A stretch of 64,000 nt of DNA from Pseudofrankia coriaricola (GTDB taxonomy: Bacteria; Actinomycetota; Actinomycetes; Frankiales; Frankiaceae): contig NZ_MBLO01000239.1 of assembly GCF_001854805.1 (NCBI RefSeq), positions 1 to 64,000 of the forward strand, given 5' to 3'. Positions 9,214-17,873 of the stretch are shown piece after piece. The position numbers were made by a program, and so were the translations under genes. How positions within the stretch are numbered: position 1 is the first letter of the stretch; the number at the start of each line of letters is the position of its first letter. The notes beneath the pieces were generated by a model, which was given only the letters and a program-made list of their open reading frames with translations, did no database searches and was not told the origin of the DNA.

Positions 9214-9262
9214 CGAAGCGGGCCGTCTCGACTGCTGACAGTTGTTGAGGCGGCCCGCTTCG
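9214..9262 (+). terminator. carD terminator hairpin
   Basis: CGAAGCGGGCCG at 9214-9225 pairs perfectly with CGGCCCGCTTCG at 9251-9262, with the stem extending inward through a G-U pair. It lies 38 bases after the carD stop. No U-tract follows, which is usual in actinobacteria. Confidence 0.75.
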
Positions 9263-9360
9263 CCATGCCCGGATCCGGTCCAGTGGACCGGTCCAGCGAC
9301 GAGAGGCGGGTGCCTGCCCGGTTGGACGGGCCTGGCCCGGCGGCTGGCACGATGGCGGTG

Positions 9361-10305
9361 ATGGACGGAAACCAGGATACGGCGGGCGCGGTAGCTAGCT
9401 GGGCAGTCGATGAGCGGCCGTTCGCGGACGATGTGCTCGAGTGGTACGGGCTGGTGGCGCGGGATCTGCCGTGGCGGCGGCCGGAGGCGGGGCCCTGGGG
9501 GGTACTCGTCAGCGAGGTGATGCTGCAACAGACGCCCGTGAACCGGGTGCTGCCCGTCTGGGAGGCGTGGCTGGCGCGCTGGCCCGGCCCGGCCGCGCTC
9601 GCGGCGGAGCCGGCCGGTGAGGCGGTCCGGATGTGGGGCCGCCTCGGCTACCCGCGCCGGGCGCTGCGCCTGCACCAGGCGGCGGCCGCCATCGTCGAGC
9701 GGCACGGCGGCGCCATCCCGGACCGCCTCGACGATCTGCTAGCGCTTCCCGGTATCGGCACCTACACCGCCCGCGCGGTCGCCGCGTTCGCATTCCGGCA
9801 ACGCCACGCCGTCGTCGATGTCAATGTCCGGCGCCTCGTCGCCCGCGCGGTCGAGGGCGCGGCGGAGGGTCCCGCGGCGGTCAGCCGCCGTGACCTGGCC
9901 ACGGTCGAGAACCTGCTGCCGGCCGACCCGGAGACCGCGGCCCGGGCCAGCGCCGCGTTCATGGAGCTCGGCGCGCTGGTCTGCGTGGCCCGGGCGCCGC
10001 GCTGCGCCGGCTGCCCGGTCCGGGAGCGATGCGCGTGGCTACTGGCCGGCAGCCCGCCGTCCGACGGCCCGGCCCGTCGCCCGCAGGGCTACGCCGGCAC
10101 CGACCGCCAGGTGCGCGGCCGGCTGCTCGCCGTGCTGCGCGACGCGGACGGCCCGGTCGACGCGGCCCTGCTCGACGCCGTCTGGGACGAGCCGGTCCAG
10201 CGAGACCGCGCCCTACGGGGCCTCCTCGACGACGGCCTCGCCGTCGCCGTCGGGCCCGGCAGGTACGCGCTTCCCGGCGACGTCACCGCAAGTCTGTCGG
10301 TCTGA
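9361..10305 (+). CDS. mutY: A/G-specific adenine DNA glycosylase
   Basis: Removes adenine mispaired with 8-oxoguanine. Motifs in order: ARDLPWRRP, the catalytic-Glu helix VSEVMLQQTPVNRV, the helix-hairpin-helix LLALPGIGTYTARAVAAFA, the VDVNVRRL loop with the catalytic Asp, and the 4Fe-4S ligands C-x6-C-x2-C-x5-C. A winged C-terminal extension follows. About 314 residues, close to actinobacterial MutY. ATG 9361 and ATG 9352 are both possible starts, neither with a strong ribosome binding site. Its 3' end overlaps the convergent DUF5682-like gene by 23 bases. Confidence 0.93.
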   Translation: MDGNQDTAGAVASWAVDERPFADDVLEWYGLVARDLPWRRPEAGPWGVLVSEVMLQQTPVNRVLPVWEAWLARWPGPAALAAEPAGEAVRMWGRLGYPRRALRLHQAAAAIVERHGGAIPDRLDDLLALPGIGTYTARAVAAFAFRQRHAVVDVNVRRLVARAVEGAAEGPAAVSRRDLATVENLLPADPETAARASAAFMELGALVCVARAPRCAGCPVRERCAWLLAGSPPSDGPARRPQGYAGTDRQVRGRLLAVLRDADGPVDAALLDAVWDEPVQRDRALRGLLDDGLAVAVGPGRYALPGDVTASLSV

Positions 10306-13300
10306 CCAGTGGCGCGCTGACCGGCGGCGCGATCAGGTTGTGGACCGCGTCGGCGGTCGCCGGGTGGTCCGCGAGCAGCCGTACGACCCCGGAACCGCGC
10401 GAATCAGACCAGTTCGGCCACTGACCGGACTCCGCTGATCCGGCAGGAACCAGGTCGCCGGTCCGGGAAGTCCGCGGTCCGGCCCACTCCTCGGCGAACC
10501 CGAGCAGCGCCGCCACGGCCTGTGTGCCGGCCGGATAGCCGGCAAGCAGCGCCGCCACCGCGTCCTTCGCCGCGGAGTCGGCCGTGCTCGTCGAGCCGGC
10601 CATTCCCACCCGCGCTCCGCCCGGACCGGTACGCCCGGCCGCGGCTGGGCCCACCGGAGGCGCGGCTGGGTCCACCGGAGGCATGGTGGAGGCCGGTCGG
10701 CCTGACCAGGGCGCGACCCATATGTCCAGGTCCGCCAGGCTCCCGGGAAAGGTGCGGCCCGCCTCGCGCACGAGCGTCGGCACCAGCTCGCCGGCCTGGT
10801 CGCGCAGCGTCGTGACCAGTGTCGGCAGCCACGGAAGCAGGACTGGGTCGGGCAGCCGCGCGAACGCCTTGGAGATCATCTCGACGGCGAACGGGGTGAG
10901 CGTCGGCACCGGCTCCAGAGCCTGCACAAGACCCGCCAGGTAGCGCGGGAACGCCGGGACGGTGAGCGGGTTGGCGAGCAGGTCGTCGCACCGCGTTCGC
11001 AGCTCGGCCATGGACAGCTGACCGAGCCGGGTCTGGGCGGACCACAGCAGCGCGACCCGGCCGGGCTCCTCGGGATGGGACTGGCGCACGGCCAGCTCCA
11101 GCTGCGCACGATCACAGCCGAGGGCGAGCGCGAGGTTTTCCAAGGTCAGCAGGAAGCCGAGCATGGAGGCCACCTGGCGGACACCGACGTCCTCGGCGGT
11201 GAATGCGGTCGGCAGCAGCGTGCAGTAGTGCGCGTACCCGCCCTTGACGAACTGCTCACTCCAGGCCGGCAGGCTCGGCTCGTTGACCCGGTAGTGGTCC
11301 AGCAGCCGGCGGATGCGGCGTAGCACCTCCGGTGCGTCGTCGACCGTCCGTTCGGCGGTCAGCAGCTCGACGGCGCGGGCCCCCAGCTCCTCGGCGAGGC
11401 GGCGGCTGTCGAGATAGACGATCGCGTCCTCGACGGCGGCGAGCGCGACCGCCGCGGTGGCCGTCGGCGCCCAGGCGGCGCGCCGCAGCCGCTGCTCCAC
11501 CGCCTGCTCGATGGTGACCGCCTCGTAGCCCAGCTCGATCAGCGCCCGCTGGTGCCGGCCGATCACCAGGTCCCAGCTCTCCTGGGGGGAACGCTCGCCA
11601 AGCCGCCACACACCGAGAATGGGGCGGATCGCCCCGTCGGGCAGCAGATAACGCAACATCCATAGCAGGTGCGAGCACTCGGCCAGCTCGGGGGCGGCCG
11701 CGAGGTCGAGCAGCGCCCGTTGCACGGTGCGCTTGTCCAGGTCGAGCCCCAGCGGGGCAAGCCGGTTGTAGACGTCCTGGGCGAGCGGCGGGAGCGCGTC
11801 ATAGCCGACCTGGCCGATCCGGTCCCCGCCGAGCAGGATCTCGCACAGCCGGCGCACGTCACGGCGGCCGGGAACGCCGTCCTTCTCGATGCAGGTGATC
11901 GCCGCGTCCTGGAAGTCGTACGGCGTGGGGCGAGCTCGGTTGCGCAGGCCGGCGAGCAGGATCGAGGTCTCGAACACCGCGATCGCGTCGGCGGTGCTGG
12001 CGAGGTAACCGTTCCGGCGGGCCAGCCTGACGATGTCCACGGACCAGCCGAGCAGTTCGGCCTCGTCCAGCCCGTCGAGCGCCGGCGGCCGTTCGAGGAA
12101 GCCCGCCAAGGGCTCGGCCGCGGCGCCCGGCCCGTGTCGGCCTTCAGCGCCGGCCTGGCCGCCCAGCCCGGTCCTACCCGTCCTGCCCGCCTTCGCGGGC
12201 CGTGCTGGGCGGCCCGCGCCACGCCCGCCGGTGAGGTGGAACGGGGCGATGCCCGAGCGGGTCAACGCCTTCGCCCAGGTGGCCCGCGCGATCGACACCG
12301 ATCCGCCGGCAAGCCCGAACTGGGCCTCGATGGCCGAGTGGCTGGACGGGATGAGCCCGTACATCCAACGGGTCGCCGTCACCGGGCCGATCTCGTAGAT
12401 CTCGTGGCCAGACGGCTCGCCGGCCGGCTCCGACCGGGGCGGATCCGCGAGCGTGCCGAACTCGGGGACGCGGCTGACGGCGTGAAATGCGCCGCAGACG
12501 TAGAGACACTCCGACCGGTCGGCGCCGGACCGGGCCAGGTGCTCCCGGATCCGGGTCCACATGTGGCGCTCGCGTTCCTCGTCCCGCGCCAGCCGGCGGC
12601 CGTCGTCCGCGGGCGTCATCCGGCGGAACAGGCTGCCGATGAGCGTCATCGCCTGCCGGTAGGTGTCGTGGTCGGCGGCCGCCAGGGGCTGCTCGACGTA
12701 CTGGTCCCACCATTCCGACCAGTGCCGGACCCGGCCGTGCCGCAGCAGGAACTCCTCCAGCTCGGCGAACCGAGGGCGCAGGTCGCCGATCTCGATGCCG
12801 ACCGCGTCGCCGTGCAGGGCCGCCTCGTCGCCATGATCGGGGTCGGGGTCGCCGGCGCCCCCGCCCGGCGCGTCCCGCGGCGCCGGGCTCGAGCTGGCCG
12901 GTGCCTCGGCCGACACGCGTTCCTCCCACTGGAAGAGGTGGTCGGCCGACCAGTCGACGAGCACCAGCTCGACGTCCGGCGTCTCGAGCGCATAGGCGAT
13001 GGCCTGGTACTCGGCGGAGGCCTCGGTGATCGGCGCGACGATGCTCAGCGGGCCCGAGCCGGCGGGGAAGCCGGCCAGGTCATGGGCGAACGCCTGCAGC
13101 GCCACCGGCAGCCGGCAGTTGCGCAGCTCAGCCAACAGGGGCCGCAAATCCTCGCACAGCTCCAGGTAGATGACCTTCGGCCGCTTCTCCCGCAACCGGC
13201 CGGCCATCGCCAGCGCCGACGCCGGCGAATGGTGGCAGACGGGGAAGATCTCGAGCGGTTCGCGCAGCGCCCAGCCGACGTCATCCACCAGGCCGGCCAT

Positions 13301-13498
13301 GATCTCGGCGAGGGCTGTGGAATCCGCCGCGAACGCCGCCGCCGCGTCGATGAGCCTTTCCCGAAGGACGCCGAACGGGCCGTCGGTTCCGGTGGAGCCG
13401 GTGGAGCCGTTGGAGCCGGTCGTGACCTTGGTAGGCCCATGGGCGCGATCCGCGTCGAGGCCGCTCGCCGGTCCGTCGTTCACGCGCGCCGGGCTCAC
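10283..13498 (-). CDS. DUF5682-like protein of a MoxR/VWA system
   Basis: Very large protein (1071 residues), last gene of the SWIM/VWA/MoxR set. It starts with a GTG overlapping the moxR stop (GTGA) after a Gly/Ser/Thr-rich leader. The DUF5682-type signature is the FPVCHHSPAS segment (His89-His90) with YLELCEDL (Glu113). A second conserved-looking histidine site, CGAFHAVSR, lies near residue 338. These His/Glu sites recall the EreA/TraB/ChaN-like metalloenzyme superfamily, which is an inference. Two low-complexity inserts are present (near residues 205-230 and a Gly/Arg/Ala block near 430-470). The long helical remainder has no recognised domain. In relatives DUF5682 is encoded with MoxR ATPases and VWA proteins. 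Its substrate is unknown. Confidence 0.75.
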   Translation of the reverse strand: MSPARVNDGPASGLDADRAHGPTKVTTGSNGSTGSTGTDGPFGVLRERLIDAAAAFAADSTALAEIMAGLVDDVGWALREPLEIFPVCHHSPASALAMAGRLREKRPKVIYLELCEDLRPLLAELRNCRLPVALQAFAHDLAGFPAGSGPLSIVAPITEASAEYQAIAYALETPDVELVLVDWSADHLFQWEERVSAEAPASSSPAPRDAPGGGAGDPDPDHGDEAALHGDAVGIEIGDLRPRFAELEEFLLRHGRVRHWSEWWDQYVEQPLAAADHDTYRQAMTLIGSLFRRMTPADDGRRLARDEERERHMWTRIREHLARSGADRSECLYVCGAFHAVSRVPEFGTLADPPRSEPAGEPSGHEIYEIGPVTATRWMYGLIPSSHSAIEAQFGLAGGSVSIARATWAKALTRSGIAPFHLTGGRGAGRPARPAKAGRTGRTGLGGQAGAEGRHGPGAAAEPLAGFLERPPALDGLDEAELLGWSVDIVRLARRNGYLASTADAIAVFETSILLAGLRNRARPTPYDFQDAAITCIEKDGVPGRRDVRRLCEILLGGDRIGQVGYDALPPLAQDVYNRLAPLGLDLDKRTVQRALLDLAAAPELAECSHLLWMLRYLLPDGAIRPILGVWRLGERSPQESWDLVIGRHQRALIELGYEAVTIEQAVEQRLRRAAWAPTATAAVALAAVEDAIVYLDSRRLAEELGARAVELLTAERTVDDAPEVLRRIRRLLDHYRVNEPSLPAWSEQFVKGGYAHYCTLLPTAFTAEDVGVRQVASMLGFLLTLENLALALGCDRAQLELAVRQSHPEEPGRVALLWSAQTRLGQLSMAELRTRCDDLLANPLTVPAFPRYLAGLVQALEPVPTLTPFAVEMISKAFARLPDPVLLPWLPTLVTTLRDQAGELVPTLVREAGRTFPGSLADLDIWVAPWSGRPASTMPPVDPAAPPVGPAAAGRTGPGGARVGMAGSTSTADSAAKDAVAALLAGYPAGTQAVAALLGFAEEWAGPRTSRTGDLVPAGSAESGQWPNWSDSRGSGVVRLLADHPATADAVHNLIAPPVSAPLVRPTDLR

Positions 13499-14670
13499 GA
13501 CAGAGTCGCGATCGCCTGACGGCCGCCCTCGAGGAAGTCCGGCCACAGCCCGCCGTCCTTCTTGCTGCGCGGCTCGACGACACCGTGCCAGTACTTGTTG
13601 AGGATGGCGAGATCCTCGGGGCTGCGGCGGGCGAGCGAGCCGACCAGCGAGCCCGCGAGGGCGCCGGCGCCCAGCACCCTCTCCCCGAAGAACTGGCTGT
13701 GCAGGATCGCGTCCTCGAGCACACCGATCTGCTCGGCGGTGGAGAGGGCCGATTCGAGCTTCTCGTCGTCGCTGGTCGCCGAGGCCGCGGTCGCCCGCAG
13801 GTCGGCGAAGCTCTGCAGCAGGATGTCGAGCAGCGTGGGCGGGACGTCCAGCTCGATCTGGTGGCGGCGCAGCAGCTCGGCGGTGCGGAACCGGACGATG
13901 TCGGCCTCGCTGCGCTTGTTCGTCACCACCGGGATCCGGACGAAGTTGAACCGGCGTTTGAGCGCCGAGGAGAGGTCGTTGACACCCCGGTCGCGGCTGT
14001 TCGCCGTCGCGATGATCGAGAATCCGGGCTGGGCGAACACGGTGTTGTCGCTGTCGAGCTCGGGAATCGAGACGTACTTCTCCGACAGGATCGAGATCAG
14101 GGCGTCCTGGACGTCACTGGTCGACCGCGTGAGCTCCTCGAACCGACCGATCATGCCGCGCTCCATGGCGGTCATGATCGGCGAGGGGATCATCGACTTC
14201 CTGGACTGCCCCTGCGCGATCACCATCGAGACGTTCCACGAGTACTTGATGTGGTCCTCGGTGGTGCCGGCGGTGCCCTGCACGACCAGCGTCGAGTCAC
14301 GGCTGATCGCCGCGGCGAGCAGCTCGGCGAGCCAGCTCTTGCCGGTCCCCGGATCCCCGATCAGCAGCAGGCCACGGTCGGACGCGAGCGTCACGATGGC
14401 GCGCTCGACCAGGCTCGCCTCGCCGAACCACTTCTGGTCGACGCCGCGGTCCAGGCCAAAGGAGGTGCGAAGATGCTTCTCCCTCGCACCTCCGGAGGCC
14501 CTGAAAGAGGCAGAGCCGTCGGAGCGCTGGGAGCCGAGGATGAACAGCCGGACCATCCGCGGGCTGAGCCGCCAGGAGAACGGCTTCGGCCCGTCGTCGA
14601 CGGACTCCAGCCAGTCCAGCTCGTCGGCGTACTTGACCTCGGCGGGGGCGCGCAGCATCTCGGCGGTCAT
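13495..14670 (-). CDS. MoxR-type AAA+ ATPase
   Basis: 391-residue chaperone-like ATPase expected to work with the VWA protein encoded upstream. Walker A is GDPGTGKS (residues 105-112). The Walker B position reads RFEELTRS (Glu-Glu at 178-179 in place of the common FDEI). Sensor 1 is ATAN (221-224) and the arginine finger region is LKRRF (237-241). ATG 14670 is chosen because GGAG sits eight bases upstream and the preceding frame runs into a repeat. The stop overlaps the GTG of the DUF5682-like gene. A 249-base spacer separates it from the VWA gene, part of it a dispersed repeat, so it may have its own promoter. Confidence 0.88.
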   Translation of the reverse strand: MTAEMLRAPAEVKYADELDWLESVDDGPKPFSWRLSPRMVRLFILGSQRSDGSASFRASGGAREKHLRTSFGLDRGVDQKWFGEASLVERAIVTLASDRGLLLIGDPGTGKSWLAELLAAAISRDSTLVVQGTAGTTEDHIKYSWNVSMVIAQGQSRKSMIPSPIMTAMERGMIGRFEELTRSTSDVQDALISILSEKYVSIPELDSDNTVFAQPGFSIIATANSRDRGVNDLSSALKRRFNFVRIPVVTNKRSEADIVRFRTAELLRRHQIELDVPPTLLDILLQSFADLRATAASATSDDEKLESALSTAEQIGVLEDAILHSQFFGERVLGAGALAGSLVGSLARRSPEDLAILNKYWHGVVEPRSKKDGGLWPDFLEGGRQAIATLS

Positions 14671-14762
14671 TCGCGGATCTCCACAGGTGTCGGCCTTCGG
14701 ATACAGGATGATGTGAATGTGACGTTGAGCTGGTGAGCCATTCGCGCGACCCGGCCACCGGT

Positions 14763-14917
14763 GGTGACGGCGCATCAGCGCCATGCCGACGCAACCACCT
14801 CGCCGACCTGGGGCCGGTCGGGCCACCGTCATCTGCGTCGGGCCGGAACAGGCGGGAGGGCGCTCCGCGCCCGACGGCTGGCGCGGTGGCGGGCGCGGAG
14901 CGTCCGTCACGCGCCAG
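14763..14917 (+). repeat. Double-hairpin dispersed repeat, copy C
   Basis: Begins GGTGACGGCGCATCAGCGC, the same opening as copy A with one change. It ends with GGGCGC-TCC-GCGCCC and then a larger imperfect stem with TGGCGCG/CGCGCCA arms. It abuts the stop of the VWA gene (14920) and occupies most of the 249-base gap inside the five-gene set. The remaining part of the gap holds the moxR ribosome binding site. Confidence 0.7.
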
Positions 14918-14919
14918 TC

Positions 14920-16410
14920 TCAGGCGAGGAAGCTCTTCAGCTCGACGACGAGCTTGCGGACATGACCCGAGATCACCGGCGTGCCCAGGTCCTTGAACCG
15001 GTCGCGGAACCAGGGGTTCACGCTCTGGCGGCCGGAACTGTTCACCGAACCGACCGGGATGAACCGCACGCCCGACCGGTGGACCGCCTCGATGCCGTCG
15101 AACAACGGCTGGGACCGGTCGAACTCGTAGAAGTCCGAGATCCACACCATGACCGTGTTCCGCGGATCGGCGATCTTGGGGCGGGCCATGGCCATCGCGA
15201 CCGGACCGTCGTTGCCACCCCCGAGGCTGGTGCGCAGCAGGACCTCGAACGGGTCGTGCACCCAGGGCGTGAGGTCGAGCGCGCGGGTGTCGTACGCGAT
15301 CAGGTGGACGTCGACCTTGGGCAGGCCGGCGAAAATCGATGCCAGGATGGTGCAGTTCACCATCGCGTCGACCATCGACCCGGACTGGTCGACCACGACG
15401 ATCATCCGCGCGGGCGTCGTGCGCCGGGCGGTCTGCCGGTAGTACAGCCGGTCGACGTAGAGGCGCTGGTCCTCGGGGTTCCAGTTGGTCAGGTTCCGCC
15501 AGATCGTGCGGTTCAGGTCCAGGTTGCGGTACACCCGCTTCGGCGGCACCGAACGGTCGATCGTCCCGACGCTGGCCTTCTCCACCTGGGTGCGCAGCAC
15601 CTCGGCGACCTCGTCGACGAACCGGCGGATCAGGGACTTCGCGTTGGCCAGCGCGACACCCGACAGGTTGCTCTTGTCACGCAGCAGCTGCTCGATCAGG
15701 GACATGCTCGGCGTGAGCTGGCTGGCGAGGGCGTTGTTCGCCAGCACCTCGCGCAGGTGCATCCGGCGCACGAGGTCGGCCTCGATGTCGCCGAGCACGC
15801 CGCCCAGCCCGGCCGCCGCGTCGCCGGCGCCCGGTCCGCCGAGCGCCTGCCTGAGCCAGCCGGCATCGCTCTGCCAGCCGGCAAGCCGGGCGGCCGTGAC
15901 GCCGCCCGACCCGGTCGCGAACACGCCCAGCAGCAGCTTCGACATCACCGCGGCGCTGCGCACCTCCGCCTCGCCGACGATCGCTCCGGTCTCGACGGTG
16001 GCCCCACCGACGGCACCACGTCCGGGCGCCGCGTCGGCACCAGGCGGCTCGGCACTGGGGCCGGCGTCAGCGTCGGCGTCGGCGTCGGCCGCGTGTGGCT
16101 CACCGCTGCCCGGCGGTCCCTGCTCATCGCCAGTCGTGCCCTGGCGTTCTAGCAGGCCCTGGATCTGTCCGGCGAGCGCGGGGAAACGCTGGACGATGGT
16201 GTCGACGGACACGGTCGGGTCGAGCAGCGCCGCCGGCAGACCGAGATCCTCGACGACGGCCAGGCTGGCCGACTCCAACGCCGGCTGCTCGTCCGGGGCG
16301 AAGATCCGGGCCAGCAACCGCCAGTACAGGACCTGGCGACGGTTCTCGCGCGCCGCGGCGGCCGCTTCCTCGGCCTCGGCCTGGGCTGTCATGTTCGGGA
16401 CGGGGTTCAT
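14920..16410 (-). CDS. VWA-domain protein (MoxR partner)
   Basis: 496 residues. The C-terminal von Willebrand factor A domain (about 335-490) has the metal-ion site VVVDQSGSM (Asp-x-Ser-x-Ser), the TSLGGGND loop supplying the threonine, and the VWISDFYEF strand. The N-terminal half is helical, with an Ala/Asp/Gly-rich insert (about residues 90-130). Proteins of this plan (VWA with helical N-terminus) act as adaptors or effectors of MoxR ATPases. The ATG at 16410 overlaps the stop of the preceding gene as ATGA. A second in-frame ATG lies six codons in. Confidence 0.88.
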   Translation of the reverse strand: MNPVPNMTAQAEAEEAAAAARENRRQVLYWRLLARIFAPDEQPALESASLAVVEDLGLPAALLDPTVSVDTIVQRFPALAGQIQGLLERQGTTGDEQGPPGSGEPHAADADADADAGPSAEPPGADAAPGRGAVGGATVETGAIVGEAEVRSAAVMSKLLLGVFATGSGGVTAARLAGWQSDAGWLRQALGGPGAGDAAAGLGGVLGDIEADLVRRMHLREVLANNALASQLTPSMSLIEQLLRDKSNLSGVALANAKSLIRRFVDEVAEVLRTQVEKASVGTIDRSVPPKRVYRNLDLNRTIWRNLTNWNPEDQRLYVDRLYYRQTARRTTPARMIVVVDQSGSMVDAMVNCTILASIFAGLPKVDVHLIAYDTRALDLTPWVHDPFEVLLRTSLGGGNDGPVAMAMARPKIADPRNTVMVWISDFYEFDRSQPLFDGIEAVHRSGVRFIPVGSVNSSGRQSVNPWFRDRFKDLGTPVISGHVRKLVVELKSFLA

Positions 16411-17873
16411 CGGCGCAGCAACCGTCCGGCCCGCTCGCGCAGCACGGCGACGGCGTCACCGTTCTTGGCCCGTGCCTTCGCGATCTTCGGATCGGTGGCG
16501 CCGAGCGCCCAGTCGCCGGCGTGCGCCGTCACCGGCTTCCTCTTGACGACGGCCTGAGCCGCCAGCGGCCGAAGCCACCACCGGCCGTCGTCCCAGCGCA
16601 GCAGCCCCAGGCAGGCCGACGAGGCGGCCAGCAGGGCCGGCGTCAGCGGGCCGAGGCTCGACGCCGGGTCCACGGTCGGGTCGGCCTCGACGACCAGCGC
16701 CGTCCCGGCCAGGTCGAACGTCAGCGTCTGGGTGGCCTCGTCCGACGCGGTCGTGTACCCCTCGACCAGAACCGGCTCGGCGATCCGGACCGGATGCCGG
16801 TCGAGCGGCGCGGGCGCCGGCGCGACCGCCTCCGCCAGCCGCACCCGGGCGGTGACGAACGGGTCGGCGGCGTCACCGAGACGGGCGGCGTCCTCCCGCC
16901 AGACCAGGTCGCCGCTGCCCAGCGACACCATGTCCGCGATCTCCAGCGCCCGATGCTCGGCGAGTGCGCCCAGCAGCACCGGGTAGTCCGCGAACAGCCG
17001 CCACAGCGCCGGCCCTACCAGGGTGTCGACCTTCGCGACGGTCACACCGGTGCGCACGAGCCGGGGCCGCCCGTCCACGCCGCCTTCCGCGGCAGGTTCC
17101 AGGACGGCGTGCACCTGGACCCGCGCGGCGGTGTCATGCTCGGCCACCTCCACGCCCAGCGGCAGGAGCCGCCCGGACACCAGGCCCGCGCCCTGGCCGC
17201 CGGCTGGCCCGGCCGGCGGTGACCAGTCGCCACGCCACGCCAGCAGCTGCGCGCGCGCCCACAGATCGGCCCAGCGCCGGACCGGCGGGCCGGAGGCCGT
17301 CCCGGCCTGGCCGGACGCGCGCAGCTCCGCGGCCAGCCCGTCGAGCAGCACCGCCAGCCGGCGCAGCCCCGGCTCGGCCAGCACGGCCTGGCGCGCCTGG
17401 GCCGACGACGAGACAACGTCCTCGTCGACACCACGCCAGCCGGTGACAGCCAGCTCGCGCAGCCAGGAGCGGCATCCGGCGAGCGCCGGTTCGCGGCCCG
17501 GCGGCCGGGGCGCCACGGCGGGTTCCCCCGCCGGATCCCAGTCCAGCCTGGCCCGGCCCAGAGCTCCGTCGAAGCCGGCGAGCACGGCGTCGTGCGCGGC
17601 GCCCAGCACCGCGGCCCGCGCGCCGGCGAGCGTGACCAGCGCCTCATCGGTGACCGAGCCCGCCAGGACCTTCTCGGCGGCGTCGCGGACGGCCGGACCC
17701 ATCGGCGTCGCCGCCACCGCGCCCGCCAGGGCGGTGAGCGCGTCACCGCGGACCGCGTCGAGCCGCCCGAGGCCTTCCACCAGGGCGTCGTCGAAACCGT
17801 CGACCAGGGCGAACGCCTCCGCGACCCCGGCGGAGGCCGCGCCGGCGAGCGCGTCGAGCTGCGTGGCGAGCAT
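16407..17873 (-). CDS. Unrecognised protein of the SWIM/VWA/MoxR set
   Basis: A 488-residue protein I cannot place in a family. It is rich in Ala, Leu, Asp and Trp, and lacks signal peptide or membrane segments. The N-terminal 110 residues look like amphipathic helices (many LAGA and ALAGA turns). The middle has Trp-containing segments (TGWRGVDED, LLAWRGDWSPPAG). The C-terminal part alternates predicted strands and ends LRWDDGRWWLRPL followed by a basic tail. It starts directly at the SWIM-gene stop (TAG then ATG) and ends in an ATGA overlap with the VWA gene, so co-translation is very likely. It may be a scaffold or target-recognition subunit; this is only inference from position. Confidence 0.8.
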   Translation of the reverse strand: MLATQLDALAGAASAGVAEAFALVDGFDDALVEGLGRLDAVRGDALTALAGAVAATPMGPAVRDAAEKVLAGSVTDEALVTLAGARAAVLGAAHDAVLAGFDGALGRARLDWDPAGEPAVAPRPPGREPALAGCRSWLRELAVTGWRGVDEDVVSSSAQARQAVLAEPGLRRLAVLLDGLAAELRASGQAGTASGPPVRRWADLWARAQLLAWRGDWSPPAGPAGGQGAGLVSGRLLPLGVEVAEHDTAARVQVHAVLEPAAEGGVDGRPRLVRTGVTVAKVDTLVGPALWRLFADYPVLLGALAEHRALEIADMVSLGSGDLVWREDAARLGDAADPFVTARVRLAEAVAPAPAPLDRHPVRIAEPVLVEGYTTASDEATQTLTFDLAGTALVVEADPTVDPASSLGPLTPALLAASSACLGLLRWDDGRWWLRPLAAQAVVKRKPVTAHAGDWALGATDPKIAKARAKNGDAVAVLRERAGRLLRR

